Below are positions 23,902 through 33,406 of a stretch of DNA of 64,000 bases, one piece after another (positions within the stretch are counted from its first letter, which is position 1; every line of letters begins with the position of its first letter). Under the pieces are notes generated by a model that saw only the letters and a program-made list of their open reading frames with translations, did not search any database and was not told the DNA's origin. The position numbers and the translations under genes are program-made. Source of the stretch: Chryseobacterium joostei (GTDB lineage Bacteria > Bacteroidota > Bacteroidia > Flavobacteriales > Weeksellaceae); contig NZ_CP033926.1 of assembly GCF_003815775.1 (NCBI RefSeq), positions 4,588,001-4,652,000 of the forward strand. Reading direction: 5' to 3'.

Positions 23902-25167
23902 ATGAAAAAACTACTATTATCTGCTTTGGCAATGACGGCATTATTATCATGTAATAAAGATGATGACAATGTGAATAATCAGGATGTCAATTATTCTAAA
24001 CTTCCTCAGGAGTTTCCTTTTTCTAAAATGGCAACTATCAATGGGGTAGATGTGATAAATGGTGGCTTTGGCTCAGGTGCTGCGGCTCATCCCAGCAGAA
24101 AAGGTGAATTTTACGTGATTACGGATCGTGGCCCGAATACAGATTATCTGAATGGTAAGAAGTTTTTGACACCTAATTTTACCCCAACCATTATGCATTT
24201 TAAAATTAATGCTGAAGGAAATGTAGAAGTAATCAAATATATTAAGCTTAAAAATCCATCAGGACAACCTATTACCGGACTTCCAAACCCGGTAGGAATG
24301 GGAAGTACAGGTGAAGTGGCTTATGATGCTACAGGAACTGTTCTGGGTACGGATAATTATGGTCTGGATAGTGAAAGTATCGTTGCTGCACCAGATGGCA
24401 CATTCTGGGTATCTGATGAGTATGGTCCACACATCGTTCATTACAGTGCAGAAGGAGTAGAAATGGAGAGAATAAGTCCAATTGGGGTGAATACAGGAAC
24501 AAGAAAATTACCTGCAGTTTTGGCGAAAAGAAGAGCCAATAGAGGGATGGAGGGTCTTTGTATGACTCCGGACGGAAGAACATTAGTAGGAACCATACAG
24601 TCTATGATGCTGGTACCTACGAAAGCACTGGCAACAAATACCACTTTAACAAGAATCGTGACTTTTGATATTGCTACAGGACAAACCAAGCAATATTTGT
24701 ACAAGCAGGATGGTGGTGCGTCTGATTCAGTATGTGATATCACGGCTTTAGGCAATAATGAATTTCTTGTCATTGAAAGAGACGGAAACTTCGGAACGCA
24801 GGGGGGAGTTAAAAAAGTATACAGAATCAATCTAAGCAATGCATCGGATGTAAACGGGAATGATATCGCTGCTGTAGACGGAATGAAAGTAAATGGTAAG
24901 GCCTTGGAGCAATGTAGCTGGGATGAACTTACCAATGCGGGAATTAAACCTGTTACTAAAAAACTGGCCGTAGATTTAGTAGCAAAACTAGGATATGAAC
25001 ATGATAAATTTGAGGGGATTGTTTATTTAGGAAACAATAAACTGGCTGTTTTCAATGATGATGACTTTGGAGTGGTGGATGACGGAAGCGGAAACCCGAA
25101 AGCAAAAATCCTTCCTAAAACAGGAAAGGTAGATAAAGGAACTATGTATGTAGTCGATATTCAATAA
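23902..25167 (+). CDS. Phytase-like/esterase-like lipoprotein
   Basis: 421 residues from the ATG at 23902; a longer frame begins at 23827, but the lipoprotein signal starts at 23902 and a TACTTTCG promoter-like box lies between. Lipobox ALLSC (Cys near 17), then a phytase-like beta-propeller domain (PF13449 type) with VITDRGPNTDY, VSDEYGPHIVHY and GMEGLCMTPDG. The family includes predicted phosphoesterases of uncertain substrate. The lipoprotein signal places it in the periplasm or at the surface. It is divergent from the riboswitch-controlled gene but is not itself in the riboswitch transcript. Confidence 0.82.
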   Translation: MKKLLLSALAMTALLSCNKDDDNVNNQDVNYSKLPQEFPFSKMATINGVDVINGGFGSGAAAHPSRKGEFYVITDRGPNTDYLNGKKFLTPNFTPTIMHFKINAEGNVEVIKYIKLKNPSGQPITGLPNPVGMGSTGEVAYDATGTVLGTDNYGLDSESIVAAPDGTFWVSDEYGPHIVHYSAEGVEMERISPIGVNTGTRKLPAVLAKRRANRGMEGLCMTPDGRTLVGTIQSMMLVPTKALATNTTLTRIVTFDIATGQTKQYLYKQDGGASDSVCDITALGNNEFLVIERDGNFGTQGGVKKVYRINLSNASDVNGNDIAAVDGMKVNGKALEQCSWDELTNAGIKPVTKKLAVDLVAKLGYEHDKFEGIVYLGNNKLAVFNDDDFGVVDDGSGNPKAKILPKTGKVDKGTMYVVDIQ

Positions 25168-25184
25168 TTAGATTTTTTTAAAAG

Positions 25185-25211
25185 AAAACGGCGAATTTAT
25201 TCCGCCGTTTT
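25185..25211. terminator. Terminator between the phytase-like gene and tpiA
   Basis: Stem AAAACGGCG with CGCCGTTTT around a nine-base loop, followed by a T-rich run. It serves the plus-strand gene, and possibly tpiA from the other side. Confidence 0.85.
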
Positions 25212-25265
25212 TTATTTTAGATCAATAAAAGTGAGCTATAGCTCCCAAATATTAGTCTTCTATTA

Positions 25266-26024
25266 TTAATTGAAACCCTCAATAATCTTAGAGAAATCCT
25301 CTAATTTCAAAGCTGCACCTCCAATCAGACCTCCGTCAATATCCGGCTGAGAGAAGATTTCCTTAGCATTATCCGGCTTCACAGAACCTCCGTAAAGAAT
25401 AGAAACTTCATCCGCTACTTCCTGACCGTATTTAGCTGCAATGATGCTTCTGATATGTGCATGAATTTCCTGAGCCTGCTCAGGTGTTGCTGTTTCTCCT
25501 GTTCCGATAGCCCAAACCGGTTCGTAAGCAATAACTACTTTTTTGATTTCATCAGCAGAAAGAGTGAAAAGAGCTACTTCAGTTTGGTTTTTAACCACTT
25601 CAAGGTGTTGTCCTGCCTTTCTTTGTTCAAGCGTTTCTCCGTTACAATAGATTGGAGTAAGGCCTTTATCTAAAGCTAATTTTACTTTTCTGTTGCAGTG
25701 AGAATCTGTTTCACCGTGGTATTGTCTTCTTTCAGAGTGACCGATCAAAGATCCGTTTGCTTCAATAGATTCTAACATATCTGCAGAAATCTCACCAGTG
25801 TAAGCTCCGCTTTCATGCTCGCTCATATCCTGAGAGAATACCCCGATTTCATCCTTTTCAAAGATGTCTTTTGCCATCATTAAATATAAAGCCGGTGGAG
25901 CGATCCAAACCTCACAGTTGGTTGCATTGTTGTTTTTATAGCTTAGTAACTGAATCATCAATTGTTGTGCATCAATTACATTTTTGTTCATTTTCCAGTT
26001 TCCTGCAACTATTTTTCTTCTCAT
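25266..26024 (-). CDS. tpiA: Triosephosphate isomerase
   Basis: 252 residues. Interconverts dihydroxyacetone phosphate and glyceraldehyde 3-phosphate. Catalytic residues are intact: Lys11 (AGNWKMN), His96 (IGHSERR) and Glu168 (AYEPVWAIGTG). The phosphate-binding YGGSVKPDN and GGLIGGAAL are present. Normal length. A truncated second copy of the first 28 codons lies 1.76 kb upstream at 27784-27867, separated by a T9SS gene and a peptidase remnant. This points to an old duplication of the tpiA region. Confidence 0.96.
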   Translation of the reverse strand: MRRKIVAGNWKMNKNVIDAQQLMIQLLSYKNNNATNCEVWIAPPALYLMMAKDIFEKDEIGVFSQDMSEHESGAYTGEISADMLESIEANGSLIGHSERRQYHGETDSHCNRKVKLALDKGLTPIYCNGETLEQRKAGQHLEVVKNQTEVALFTLSADEIKKVVIAYEPVWAIGTGETATPEQAQEIHAHIRSIIAAKYGQEVADEVSILYGGSVKPDNAKEIFSQPDIDGGLIGGAALKLEDFSKIIEGFN

Positions 26025-26171
26025 AGTTATAAATATTGATGTTATAAATTTTATTTTAGTGTAAAAATCTGAAATATTATCTTATAAAAAAAATAAAGCA
26101 AAAAGATATGGTTCATTTTGCTCTATTTTTATCATTAACTTGTTGGATACCTTTTTCAAAAAAAATATTTT

Positions 26172-27635
26172 TTATTTTTTTAATAGTTTAGTAATTATTA
26201 CTTTACCATTTATAAATTTAGTTTTCAAAAAGTAAATTCCTTTTGGTAATTCAGAGATATTGGTATTGTTTTTTTCTATTGTTTTTACCAATTTGCCATC
26301 TAAAGTATACATCTGCATTTCGCTAATTTTTTCCTGGGTTTTATAAACAAGTACATCATTTGCCGGATTTTCGAATGTTATGAATGGGGTAGAGTTGACT
26401 TCGTTGGTTGATAGCGTAGGGTTAGCTAGTAAATATTTAACAATCCTATAGTCCCCCGATACAATAATATTGTTATCGTTTATTACCATATCATGCATGA
26501 AATCCCCATAAACAGGACCTTCTGAATAACTTCCGAAAGCTGAATCAGCTGTACCGTTTTGTAAATGTTTAGAAATAAGCATAGGACTAAAGGCACTATT
26601 ATTTTCTTCTAAAGCCCAAAGAACATAATAAAAACCATTTTTTTCTTTAATATTTATTATTCTACCTGTATATGGTGTATTTGTGAAAGGATATGAGGGA
26701 GGGAGCGGAAATGTAGGACGAATAAAATTAAGTGTATCATCAAATGTTCCATCTGGATTCACTCTGTAAATAGTATTATCTTTTGCGTATATAATCTTAT
26801 TATTCTCGTCTACTAATAAATCTTCGTACGAGGTGTTAGCGTAATAATTAGAGGGAAGTTGAACTTTACCATTATTTCCAAAACCGGTAAAAGGTTGCCC
26901 GTTGGGTGTATATTTTTCGATACTATTAAAACAAATATTGATAATGTTTGATTGCTTATCTACTAATACAGTATTGTATTCTTCATTTAATGCAGTAGTT
27001 TGTGAAGTTATTAAGCCATTACTCCCAAAGGAAGTATCTGTACTTCCATCGGCGTTCAGTCTGTAAATAATTTTATTGTAAACGTTGGGTGCAACATTTT
27101 GACTACCATACACGAGTATTTTGTTGTTTTGAATAACAAAACCTGAGTGATGACAAGAATCAAAAGCGAAGATCGTTGTAATCGTACCGTTTGTCCCAAA
27201 TGTAGGGTCTGGTTGCCCATTGGGAAGTAATCTTTTGATAATATATTCGTGAGAGTTGTCATTTTTGCTTATTGTCAATAGTTTTCCGTTGAGTTCTTGT
27301 ACGTAATCAAAAATAGTGAAAGAAGTTACAGAAGCCAGCTCGCCGTTATTGCCAAAAGAGGTGTCTAAAGTTCCATTACTCGATAATTTTCGAGTAGAAG
27401 TTACATCTATTCCACCCGGAAATGTATAACCAGGAAAAGAACTGTAGTATAAGCTTCCATCAGGATGTTGCAGAATTTGCCCGCCCATATTCTGGTAAAT
27501 ACCACCAGTAGGAACATTAATCGGAGTAACGGTATATTCTCCATTGACACCAAAGGAAGGGTCTTTAGAAATAATTTGTGCAAAAAAAGTCTGTATAGGC
27601 AATGACAGAAAAAGAGCTAAATTTAATTTTTTCAT
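26172..27635 (-). CDS. Delta-60-repeat T9SS surface protein
   Basis: 487 residues. Signal peptide of about 19 residues (QTFFAQ). Five or six delta-60-type repeats follow, each with a core such as LDTSFGNNGEL, PDPTFGTNGTI or TDTSFGSNGLI, suggesting a beta-propeller. The last 80 residues form a type IX sorting tail (VLVYKTQEKISEMQMYTLDGK). Such proteins are exported to the cell surface or medium; no enzymatic motif is visible. It lies between tpiA and the remnants of a second peptidase/tpiA pair, so it may have been inserted or carried there with the rearrangement. Confidence 0.85.
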   Translation of the reverse strand: MKKLNLALFLSLPIQTFFAQIISKDPSFGVNGEYTVTPINVPTGGIYQNMGGQILQHPDGSLYYSSFPGYTFPGGIDVTSTRKLSSNGTLDTSFGNNGELASVTSFTIFDYVQELNGKLLTISKNDNSHEYIIKRLLPNGQPDPTFGTNGTITTIFAFDSCHHSGFVIQNNKILVYGSQNVAPNVYNKIIYRLNADGSTDTSFGSNGLITSQTTALNEEYNTVLVDKQSNIINICFNSIEKYTPNGQPFTGFGNNGKVQLPSNYYANTSYEDLLVDENNKIIYAKDNTIYRVNPDGTFDDTLNFIRPTFPLPPSYPFTNTPYTGRIINIKEKNGFYYVLWALEENNSAFSPMLISKHLQNGTADSAFGSYSEGPVYGDFMHDMVINDNNIIVSGDYRIVKYLLANPTLSTNEVNSTPFITFENPANDVLVYKTQEKISEMQMYTLDGKLVKTIEKNNTNISELPKGIYFLKTKFINGKVIITKLLKK

Positions 27636-27674
27636 TTGTGTTTTTTTATAAATTGTTTTTTTTCCGAATGCAAG

Positions 27675-27746
27675 TTAAAAAAAAGAATTATAAATGCGTA
27701 AACAAGGTAAACGTCTTTTAGATAATCAAATCTTCCAGAAGTGTCA
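27675..27746 (-). pseudogene. Remnant of a second S9 peptidase (C-terminus)
   Basis: The minus strand reads TSGRFDYLKDVYLVYAFI, then diverges to a stop. The intact peptidase ends ASGRFDYLKDIALVYAFM, so this is a decayed copy of its last 20 or so codons. The rest of the copy is missing. Confidence 0.75.
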
Positions 27747-27783
27747 CATTGTTCGTAATATATCTCGTTTTAAGAAAAGTACA

Positions 27784-27867
27784 CTTAGTAACTGAATCGT
27801 AAACTTTTGTGCTTCAGTCATGTTTTTTGTTCATTTTCCAGTTTCCTGCAACTATTTTTCTTCTCAT
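27784..27867 (-). pseudogene. Truncated, frameshifted tpiA copy
   Basis: 84 bases aligned with the first 83 of intact tpiA (25942-26024). The 44 bases nearest the start codon are identical. There are about nine substitutions and one extra A in the rest. It reads MRRKIVAGNWKMNK and then shifts out of frame. It joins directly to the S9 remnant, forming a duplication scar. Confidence 0.85.
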
Positions 27868-27926
27868 AAGATTTATATTGATTTATTTACTTTTAAATTT
27901 TTATTCTAATGAATCTGCTAAACTTA

Positions 27927-30053
27927 TTATTTATTAATTCCCTCTAATTTAAACATGAAAGCATACACCAAGGCAATATCTTTCAGATAATCAAATCTTC
28001 CTGATGCACCACCATGGCCATAATCCATGTCTGTTTTCAATAATAATACGTTTTTATCAGTCTTCATATCCCTAAGCTTTGCGACCCATTTCGCAGGCTC
28101 AAAATATTGTACCTGAGAATCGTGAAGCCCTGTTGTTACCAATAGATTAGGATAGTTTTTCTTCTCTATATTTTCATAAGGAGAGTAAGATTTCATGTAT
28201 AAATAAGCATCCTTGTTGTTAGGATTACCCCATTCGTCATATTCATTTGTTGTCAAAGGAATACTTGTGTCAAGCATTGTATTAACTACATCCACGAATG
28301 GTACCTGTGAGATCACTCCATTCCAAAGATTAGGACTCATATTAGCTACAGCCCCCATTAGCAGCCCTCCTGCACTTCCTCCCTGAGCATACAAATGTTT
28401 AGGAGAAGTATATTTTTCCTTAACTAAATATTCTCCACAATCGATAAAGTCGGTAAATGTATTTTTCTTTTTCATCATTTTTCCGTCTTCATACCATTGT
28501 CTTCCCATTTCCTGACCTCCACGGATGTGGGCAATTGCAAAGGCAAAACCTCTGTCTAAAAGACTCAGCCTTGTACTGCTGAAAGCTGCATCCATAGAAT
28601 TTCCATAGGAACCGTAAGCGTATAATAAAAGTGGATTACTTCCATCTCTTTTAAATCCTTTCTTATACACAATAGAGATAGGAATCTGAGTTCCGTCTTT
28701 TGCTGTGGCAAAAAGCCTTTCGGTAGTGTAATTCTCTTTATTATAACCTCCCAGAACTTCCTGTTGTTTCAAAAGAATTCTTTTTCCGGTCTTTAAGTCC
28801 TGTTCAAACTGAGAACTTGGGGTAATCATGGAAGTATAACCGAAACGGAAATTATCTGTATTGTATTCCGGATTTCCTGATGGAGAAACAGTATAAGCTG
28901 CCTCGTCAAATTTCAGAAACTCCTTTTTACCTGTTTTTCTGTCATAGATCACCAACTGGGAAAGTCCGTTTTGTCTTTCACTGAAAACAAGATAATTCTT
29001 AAACTCAGAAATCCCCTGCATCAGAACCTCTTTTCTGTGAGGAATAAAGTCCTTCCAGTTTTCAACGCCCGTTTTGTTTAAAGGCGTTTCTACCACTTTA
29101 AAGTTAAGGGCATCCTTATTGGTAGTAATTAAAAATTTATCTTCCAAAGGAGTTACATCGTATAATACATCCTTTATTCTTGGTTGGAAAACCTTAAAAG
29201 TTCCGTTAGGATCATTAGCATCCAGATATTGGATCTCAGAAGATGTTGTTGCCTGAGAATAGATCATGATAAATTTCTGATTCTTGGACTTTTCTGCACC
29301 TATATAATTGGTTTTGTCCTTTTCTTCATATACCATAGCATCCTTGGAAGAATCTGTTCCCAAAGTATGTCTGTAGATCTTTTCTGTTAAAAGAGTTTCA
29401 GGGTTTTTGGAGGTATAAAAGATCGTTTTATTATCATTGGCCCATACTGCAGATCCCGTTGTATTTTTAATACCAAGATCAGTGGTTTTTCCGGTAGATA
29501 AGTCCTTTAAAAATAATTTATATTGTCTTCTGGAAACATCATCCACTCCATAAATCATCTTCATATTATCCGGGCTGATACTGAAACCTGAAGCCGCATA
29601 ATAAGGGTGTCCCTCTGCCAGCTGATCTACATCCAGCAGAATTTCCTCAGGAGCACTAAGGGTTGCTTTCTTTCTGCAGTATTTGAAGTATTGTTTTCCG
29701 GTTTCTGTACGGGTATAATAATAATATCCGTTTCTAAAAACCGGCACAGACTCATCTTTTTCCTTGATTCTCGCTTTCATTTCCTGAAAAAGCTTTTCTC
29801 TGAAAGGTTCCGTGTCTTTCATCATGCCTTCCCAATAGGTGTTTTCAGCCTTTAAATAATCAACGACCTTGGTAGAGTCTTTTCCTTTTTTAAAATAATC
29901 GATCATCCAGTAATAAGGATCATTTACCTTATCACCGTGGATTTCCCTAATATGCTCCTGCTTTTCTGCAACAGGGGCTTTCATGTCCGGAAATTTTTGA
30001 GATTGAAATGTTGATGCACTCATTACTAATAATCCTAGATAAATTTTTTTCAT
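27927..30053 (-). CDS. S9 family prolyl oligopeptidase-type peptidase
   Basis: 708 residues from Met at 30053, which gives a proper signal peptide; the ATG at 30074 is seven codons upstream. An N-terminal export signal (about 1-17) is followed by a seven-bladed propeller (about 70-430) and the C-terminal alpha/beta-hydrolase domain. The nucleophile Ser560 sits in GGSAGG and the catalytic His680 in DYGHGG, with an Asp expected near residue 645 (LHDSQVQYFEPAK). This fits oligopeptidase B/prolyl oligopeptidase of family S9A, here exported, cutting short peptides. Downstream on the same strand lie the tpiA and S9 remnants. Confidence 0.9.
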   Translation of the reverse strand: MKKIYLGLLVMSASTFQSQKFPDMKAPVAEKQEHIREIHGDKVNDPYYWMIDYFKKGKDSTKVVDYLKAENTYWEGMMKDTEPFREKLFQEMKARIKEKDESVPVFRNGYYYYTRTETGKQYFKYCRKKATLSAPEEILLDVDQLAEGHPYYAASGFSISPDNMKMIYGVDDVSRRQYKLFLKDLSTGKTTDLGIKNTTGSAVWANDNKTIFYTSKNPETLLTEKIYRHTLGTDSSKDAMVYEEKDKTNYIGAEKSKNQKFIMIYSQATTSSEIQYLDANDPNGTFKVFQPRIKDVLYDVTPLEDKFLITTNKDALNFKVVETPLNKTGVENWKDFIPHRKEVLMQGISEFKNYLVFSERQNGLSQLVIYDRKTGKKEFLKFDEAAYTVSPSGNPEYNTDNFRFGYTSMITPSSQFEQDLKTGKRILLKQQEVLGGYNKENYTTERLFATAKDGTQIPISIVYKKGFKRDGSNPLLLYAYGSYGNSMDAAFSSTRLSLLDRGFAFAIAHIRGGQEMGRQWYEDGKMMKKKNTFTDFIDCGEYLVKEKYTSPKHLYAQGGSAGGLLMGAVANMSPNLWNGVISQVPFVDVVNTMLDTSIPLTTNEYDEWGNPNNKDAYLYMKSYSPYENIEKKNYPNLLVTTGLHDSQVQYFEPAKWVAKLRDMKTDKNVLLLKTDMDYGHGGASGRFDYLKDIALVYAFMFKLEGINK

Positions 30054-30077
30054 GGTTATTGGATTTTGGATCAATGT

Positions 30078-30428
30078 TTATGATAGTCCCCAAAGATTTT
30101 TCAGAAGAATGTAGAACGTATGTTCCTCTTCTGTTACCTTGTTGTCTGCTTTTATTAATGATTTTGCAAACTGAGCAAACTTTACACGCTCATCCTCGGT
30201 AGAATCATCAAGAAAACATCTTCCGTGGAATTCAAAGTGATCTTTCCATTCTTCAGGTTGTAAAAGAGCAAGCGTATCAAGCTCATTATCAAGATTCATT
30301 CTGAAAGGAAACTCATCTGCTAAATATTGCTGTACAAGCATCCCTTCCTCCGGGGCAAATTCTCCGTCTACAGATGAAAGGATCATTAATAAGTGGTAAC
30401 CAGCGATAGATTTATTTGATTTTTGCAT
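30078..30428 (-). CDS. TerB-like protein
   Basis: 116 residues, all helical and acidic, with paired SVDGEFAPEEG and KADNKVTEEE segments that resemble the metal-binding helices of TerB/tellurite-resistance proteins. No membrane segment. It ends 24 bases before the S9 peptidase start, in the same strand. Its function beyond fold resemblance is unknown. Confidence 0.7.
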   Translation of the reverse strand: MQKSNKSIAGYHLLMILSSVDGEFAPEEGMLVQQYLADEFPFRMNLDNELDTLALLQPEEWKDHFEFHGRCFLDDSTEDERVKFAQFAKSLIKADNKVTEEEHTFYILLKNLWGLS

Positions 30429-30485
30429 GTGTTGTTGAAATTTAATGTTGTAGTTGAATGTTTAAATTAGATAGCTCACCATTTG

Positions 30486-31595
30486 TTATTTAACATAGTC
30501 CTTTGCAGGCTGCTTGTCTACAATTTTTCCGTTTTCAAGGATCAGTACAAATGGATTGCTTCTTGCGATAGTTTTGATGGCTGTTCCGTCCATCATTGTA
30601 TTTTTAATAGTTTTAAAGGTATTCTGATATGTTGAAACCCCATAAATAAGAGCTCCTTTCTGAGTATTTACCTTGGCTTCCACTTTTTGAAGAAGATCTG
30701 CAGGAACCTCTTTTGGGAGGTAAGAAAACACTAAGATAGCCTTTGGAGCTTTGATGATCTCCTCAGTAAGTTCCATTCCGGTAGGATCTTCAATCTTGAA
30801 TTTCACAATCTCAGATTTATATCCCTCTTTTACCAGAACAGATTCATTCTTACCCTCTTCAATTTTCCAAGGAGAATCCTCTGCCCAGTATTTTGTTTCC
30901 TTGATATAATCATCCTGATTTACCTTTAAAACTTCTCCTGTCTTTTGATTTTTAAGAGAATAGTAAGTCTTGTATTCGGATGGGTTTTTATTGATTTTTT
31001 CTTTCTCACCCTTAATGTCTGTTCCTATTTTGTAATCACGGAAATCAATCATCGGTTCATGCATAATTCCCTGTGCCATAATGTAGATCATCACTAAGGA
31101 AAATGCTCCCAGAATATAATATTTGAATTTGCTTGTAGATTCTTTTTTGGTACTGCCATATTCATCCTTTTTGCAGAAATCCTTTCTGTATAATAAAAAC
31201 AGAAGAATAAGTCCTACAAGAAGCACAATATCTTTCAGAAAGCTTTGCCAAGGCGTAAACTTAATGGCATCTCCAAAGCATCCGCAATCCGTTACAACAT
31301 TGAAGTAAGCAGAATAGAAAGTAAGGAAGCCAAAGAACACACAAAGTGCTATTAAGGCTGATAAGGTAAATTTAAGCTTTAATTTAATCAGTAACATAAA
31401 CCCTAAGAAAAGCTCCAGCACAACGACGATAATTGAAAACAGCAACGCAAATTTTTCAAAAAACGGCATATTGAAGACTGCAGGTGAGAAATATTCCTCC
31501 ATTTTAAAGGAAAATCCTACCAAATCCACAGCTTTTACGAAGCCTGAAAGGATAAAAATAACAGCGATAATAAAGCGTAATAAACCTTTGATCAT
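30486..31595 (-). CDS. DoxX-like BT_3928-type membrane protein
   Basis: 369 residues. The N-terminal 150 residues hold four predicted membrane helices of the DoxX/MauE type (GFVKAVDLVGFSFKMEEYF). A fifth helix (about 160-178) leads into an extracytoplasmic domain of about 190 residues. That part contains VFSYLPKEVPADLL, which resembles a thioredoxin-like fold but shows no CxxC. DoxX/MauE proteins feed electrons or thiols across the membrane; the role here is not known. It is two bases from the DUF1599 gene upstream, so they form an operon. Confidence 0.75.
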   Translation of the reverse strand: MIKGLLRFIIAVIFILSGFVKAVDLVGFSFKMEEYFSPAVFNMPFFEKFALLFSIIVVVLELFLGFMLLIKLKLKFTLSALIALCVFFGFLTFYSAYFNVVTDCGCFGDAIKFTPWQSFLKDIVLLVGLILLFLLYRKDFCKKDEYGSTKKESTSKFKYYILGAFSLVMIYIMAQGIMHEPMIDFRDYKIGTDIKGEKEKINKNPSEYKTYYSLKNQKTGEVLKVNQDDYIKETKYWAEDSPWKIEEGKNESVLVKEGYKSEIVKFKIEDPTGMELTEEIIKAPKAILVFSYLPKEVPADLLQKVEAKVNTQKGALIYGVSTYQNTFKTIKNTMMDGTAIKTIARSNPFVLILENGKIVDKQPAKDYVK

Positions 31596-31597
31596 AA

Positions 31598-32164
31598 TTA
31601 AATAGTTTTGGGTTCGAATTGGTTTTGTTGTTCAGAAAACTTAATCAGGCAAAAGACAGCATAGTTCAGCATATCGAAGTAATTGGCATCCAGCCCTTCA
31701 GAAACGATGGTTTTTCCCTGATTATCTTCAATCTGTTTGGTTCTTAATACTTTCTGATAAATAAGATCGGTGATTGAGGAAATTCTCATATCTCTCCAAG
31801 CCTCACCGTAGTCATGATTTTTTCTTTCCATTAAAGCTTTCGCTTCACCGGCATATTGGTTATAAAGACCTAAAATTTCTTCCTTATTTTCATTAAAATC
31901 ATTGGAAAGACCTTTTTCAAGCTGAATAAGTCCAATAATAGAGTAGTTGACAATCGCGATAAATTCATCTTCTTCACTTTCATCCACCATTTTTACATCG
32001 GTCATTTGCAGCGTACGGATTCTGTTCACTTTTATATAAATCTGATCCGTTATGGAACTCGGTCTCAAAACCCTCCAGGCTGCTCCGTAATCCTGTAACT
32101 TTTTACTGAAAAGATCACGACACTGACTGATAATTTTCTCGAATTGTACTGATGTTTTTAGCAT
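31598..32164 (-). CDS. DUF1599 protein with two repeated halves
   Basis: 188 residues. Two copies of a signature lie about 100 residues apart: QDYGAAWRVLRPSSITDQIY and HDYGEAWRDMRISSITDLIY. This gives an internal duplication typical of DUF1599. The family is distantly linked to nucleotide-modifying proteins, but the activity is unproven. It is the first gene of the operon that includes the DoxX-like protein, and it is divergent from folP; the 217-base gap holds the folP promoter. Confidence 0.85.
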   Translation of the reverse strand: MLKTSVQFEKIISQCRDLFSKKLQDYGAAWRVLRPSSITDQIYIKVNRIRTLQMTDVKMVDESEEDEFIAIVNYSIIGLIQLEKGLSNDFNENKEEILGLYNQYAGEAKALMERKNHDYGEAWRDMRISSITDLIYQKVLRTKQIEDNQGKTIVSEGLDANYFDMLNYAVFCLIKFSEQQNQFEPKTI

Positions 32165-32340
32165 AAATTTTCTTAATCTTCCAAATATACGAATTAGGTT
32201 TTGTTTATGAAATGAGTTTGATTTGAATCATGTTAGAATGCGTCAGGATTTTAGAGTAAGAGAGAGTATTAGAGTAGGAGAATGGTGTTTTTTTTATTTA
32301 ATTTCTCAACTCTTGCCCTTTAATTCAAAGTACAAATCCT

Positions 32341-32348
32341 TAATTTTG
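32341..32348 (+). promoter_or_regulatory. -7 box of folP
   Basis: TAATTTTG matches TAnnTTTG and lies 33 bases before the chosen folP ATG at 32382. This supports the shorter start over the upstream ATG at 32223, which precedes the box. Confidence 0.55.
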
Positions 32349-32381
32349 CATTATATAAATCATTCATTACTTATAAACTTC

Positions 32382-33248
32382 ATGCTCCCAAATTCTCAAA
32401 TTCCCGAACCCTCAAACCCTCAGAAATACTCCATCAACTGCAATGGCAGGCTGGTACAACTTGATACCCCAAAGATTATGGGAATCCTCAATCTTACCCC
32501 AGATTCTTTCTCCGATGGTGGGAAATTTAACAATGAAAAACTGGCATTAAAACATGCTGAAAAGTTATTAAAAGAAGGAGCAGAAATTCTTGATATCGGA
32601 CCACAATCTACCCGTCCCAATGCAGAATTTTTGAGTAGTGAAGAGGAAATTGGCAGGATGGGAAACATCATTTCTCAAATTAAAAAAGAATTCCCTGAAG
32701 CACTGGTTTCTTTAGACACTTTTTATGCTGAAACCGTAAAATTCGGATTTAATGAAGGGATTGATATTATCAACGATATTTCAGGAGGACAATATGATAA
32801 AAAAATATTTGATACAGCAGCAGAAACAAGGCTTCCCTACATTTTGATGCACGTTAACCCGTCCTACGAAACCATGCATGATAAAATTAAGTTTGAAGAT
32901 ATAACCCTGGAAGTAAACCGATATTTTTCAGAAAAAACCAATGAGCTTTTACAGAAAGGAGTACATGATATTATCCTTGATCCCGGTTTTGGCTTCGGAA
33001 AAACAGTAGAAGATCAGATGAAGATGATTCACGAAGTAAACTTTCTTGGTTTTGGGAAGTTTCCTTTGTTGATAGGGATTTCCAGAAAATCATTTATCTA
33101 TAAACCTCTTGGGAAATCTCCTCTTGAGATCAATGAGGAAACACAAAAACTTCACATGAAAGTTTTAGAGCAGGGAGCAAAGATTCTTAGGGTTCATGAT
33201 GTGGCTGAGGCAAAGGAAACTCTCGATCAGTTTTTACAGAAAAAATAA
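32382..33248 (+). CDS. folP: Dihydropteroate synthase
   Basis: 288 residues from ATG 32382. Condenses 4-aminobenzoate with the pterin pyrophosphate in folate synthesis. Motifs in order: GILNLTPDSFSDGG, DIGPQSTRP, then LDPGFGFGK. The C-terminal half is complete (RKSFIYK, RVHDVAEAKE). The TIM-barrel length is normal. The gene ends 16 bases before the promoter of the ilv leader, so the ilv transcript is separately controlled. Confidence 0.94.
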   Translation: MLPNSQIPEPSNPQKYSINCNGRLVQLDTPKIMGILNLTPDSFSDGGKFNNEKLALKHAEKLLKEGAEILDIGPQSTRPNAEFLSSEEEIGRMGNIISQIKKEFPEALVSLDTFYAETVKFGFNEGIDIINDISGGQYDKKIFDTAAETRLPYILMHVNPSYETMHDKIKFEDITLEVNRYFSEKTNELLQKGVHDIILDPGFGFGKTVEDQMKMIHEVNFLGFGKFPLLIGISRKSFIYKPLGKSPLEINEETQKLHMKVLEQGAKILRVHDVAEAKETLDQFLQKK

Positions 33249-33264
33249 AAAGTGTTAAAAAAAC

Positions 33265-33294
33265 TTGCGAGTAATTAAAAAGTTTATACATTTG
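33265..33294 (+). promoter_or_regulatory. ilv operon promoter
   Basis: TTG (33265-33267), 19-base spacer, TACATTTG (33287-33294): a perfect Bacteroidetes promoter. The first leader ATG is only four bases further, so the mRNA probably begins at or next to the AUG. Confidence 0.8.
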
Positions 33295-33298
33295 CAAT

Positions 33299-33382
33299 AT
33301 GAATTTTACGAATCAGAAAAATATTATTGTCATTTCTATTGCAGCTGTTGTCATTTACAACAGTCAGGAAGCGGCATTTTAG
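33299..33382 (+). CDS. First ilv leader peptide
   Basis: A 27-codon ORF with the core IIVISIAAVVI, so eight Ile or Val codons in an eleven-codon stretch, and a stop at 33380. Bases 33368-33375 (GAAGCGGC) near its end repeat the 3' arm of the following terminator and can pair with the 5' arm at 33409-33416. This is the classic antiterminator arrangement: a ribosome stalled at Ile/Val codons leaves the pairing free, while one at the stop codon covers it. Confidence 0.88.
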   Translation: MNFTNQKNIIVISIAAVVIYNSQEAAF

Positions 33383-33406
33383 CATATATTTTTCTTTAAA
33401 TTATAC

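Noticed and set aside
32223..32381. N-terminal extension of FolP
   Set aside because: It is low-complexity intergenic DNA with the TAATTTTG promoter box inside; ATG 32382 is the better start.
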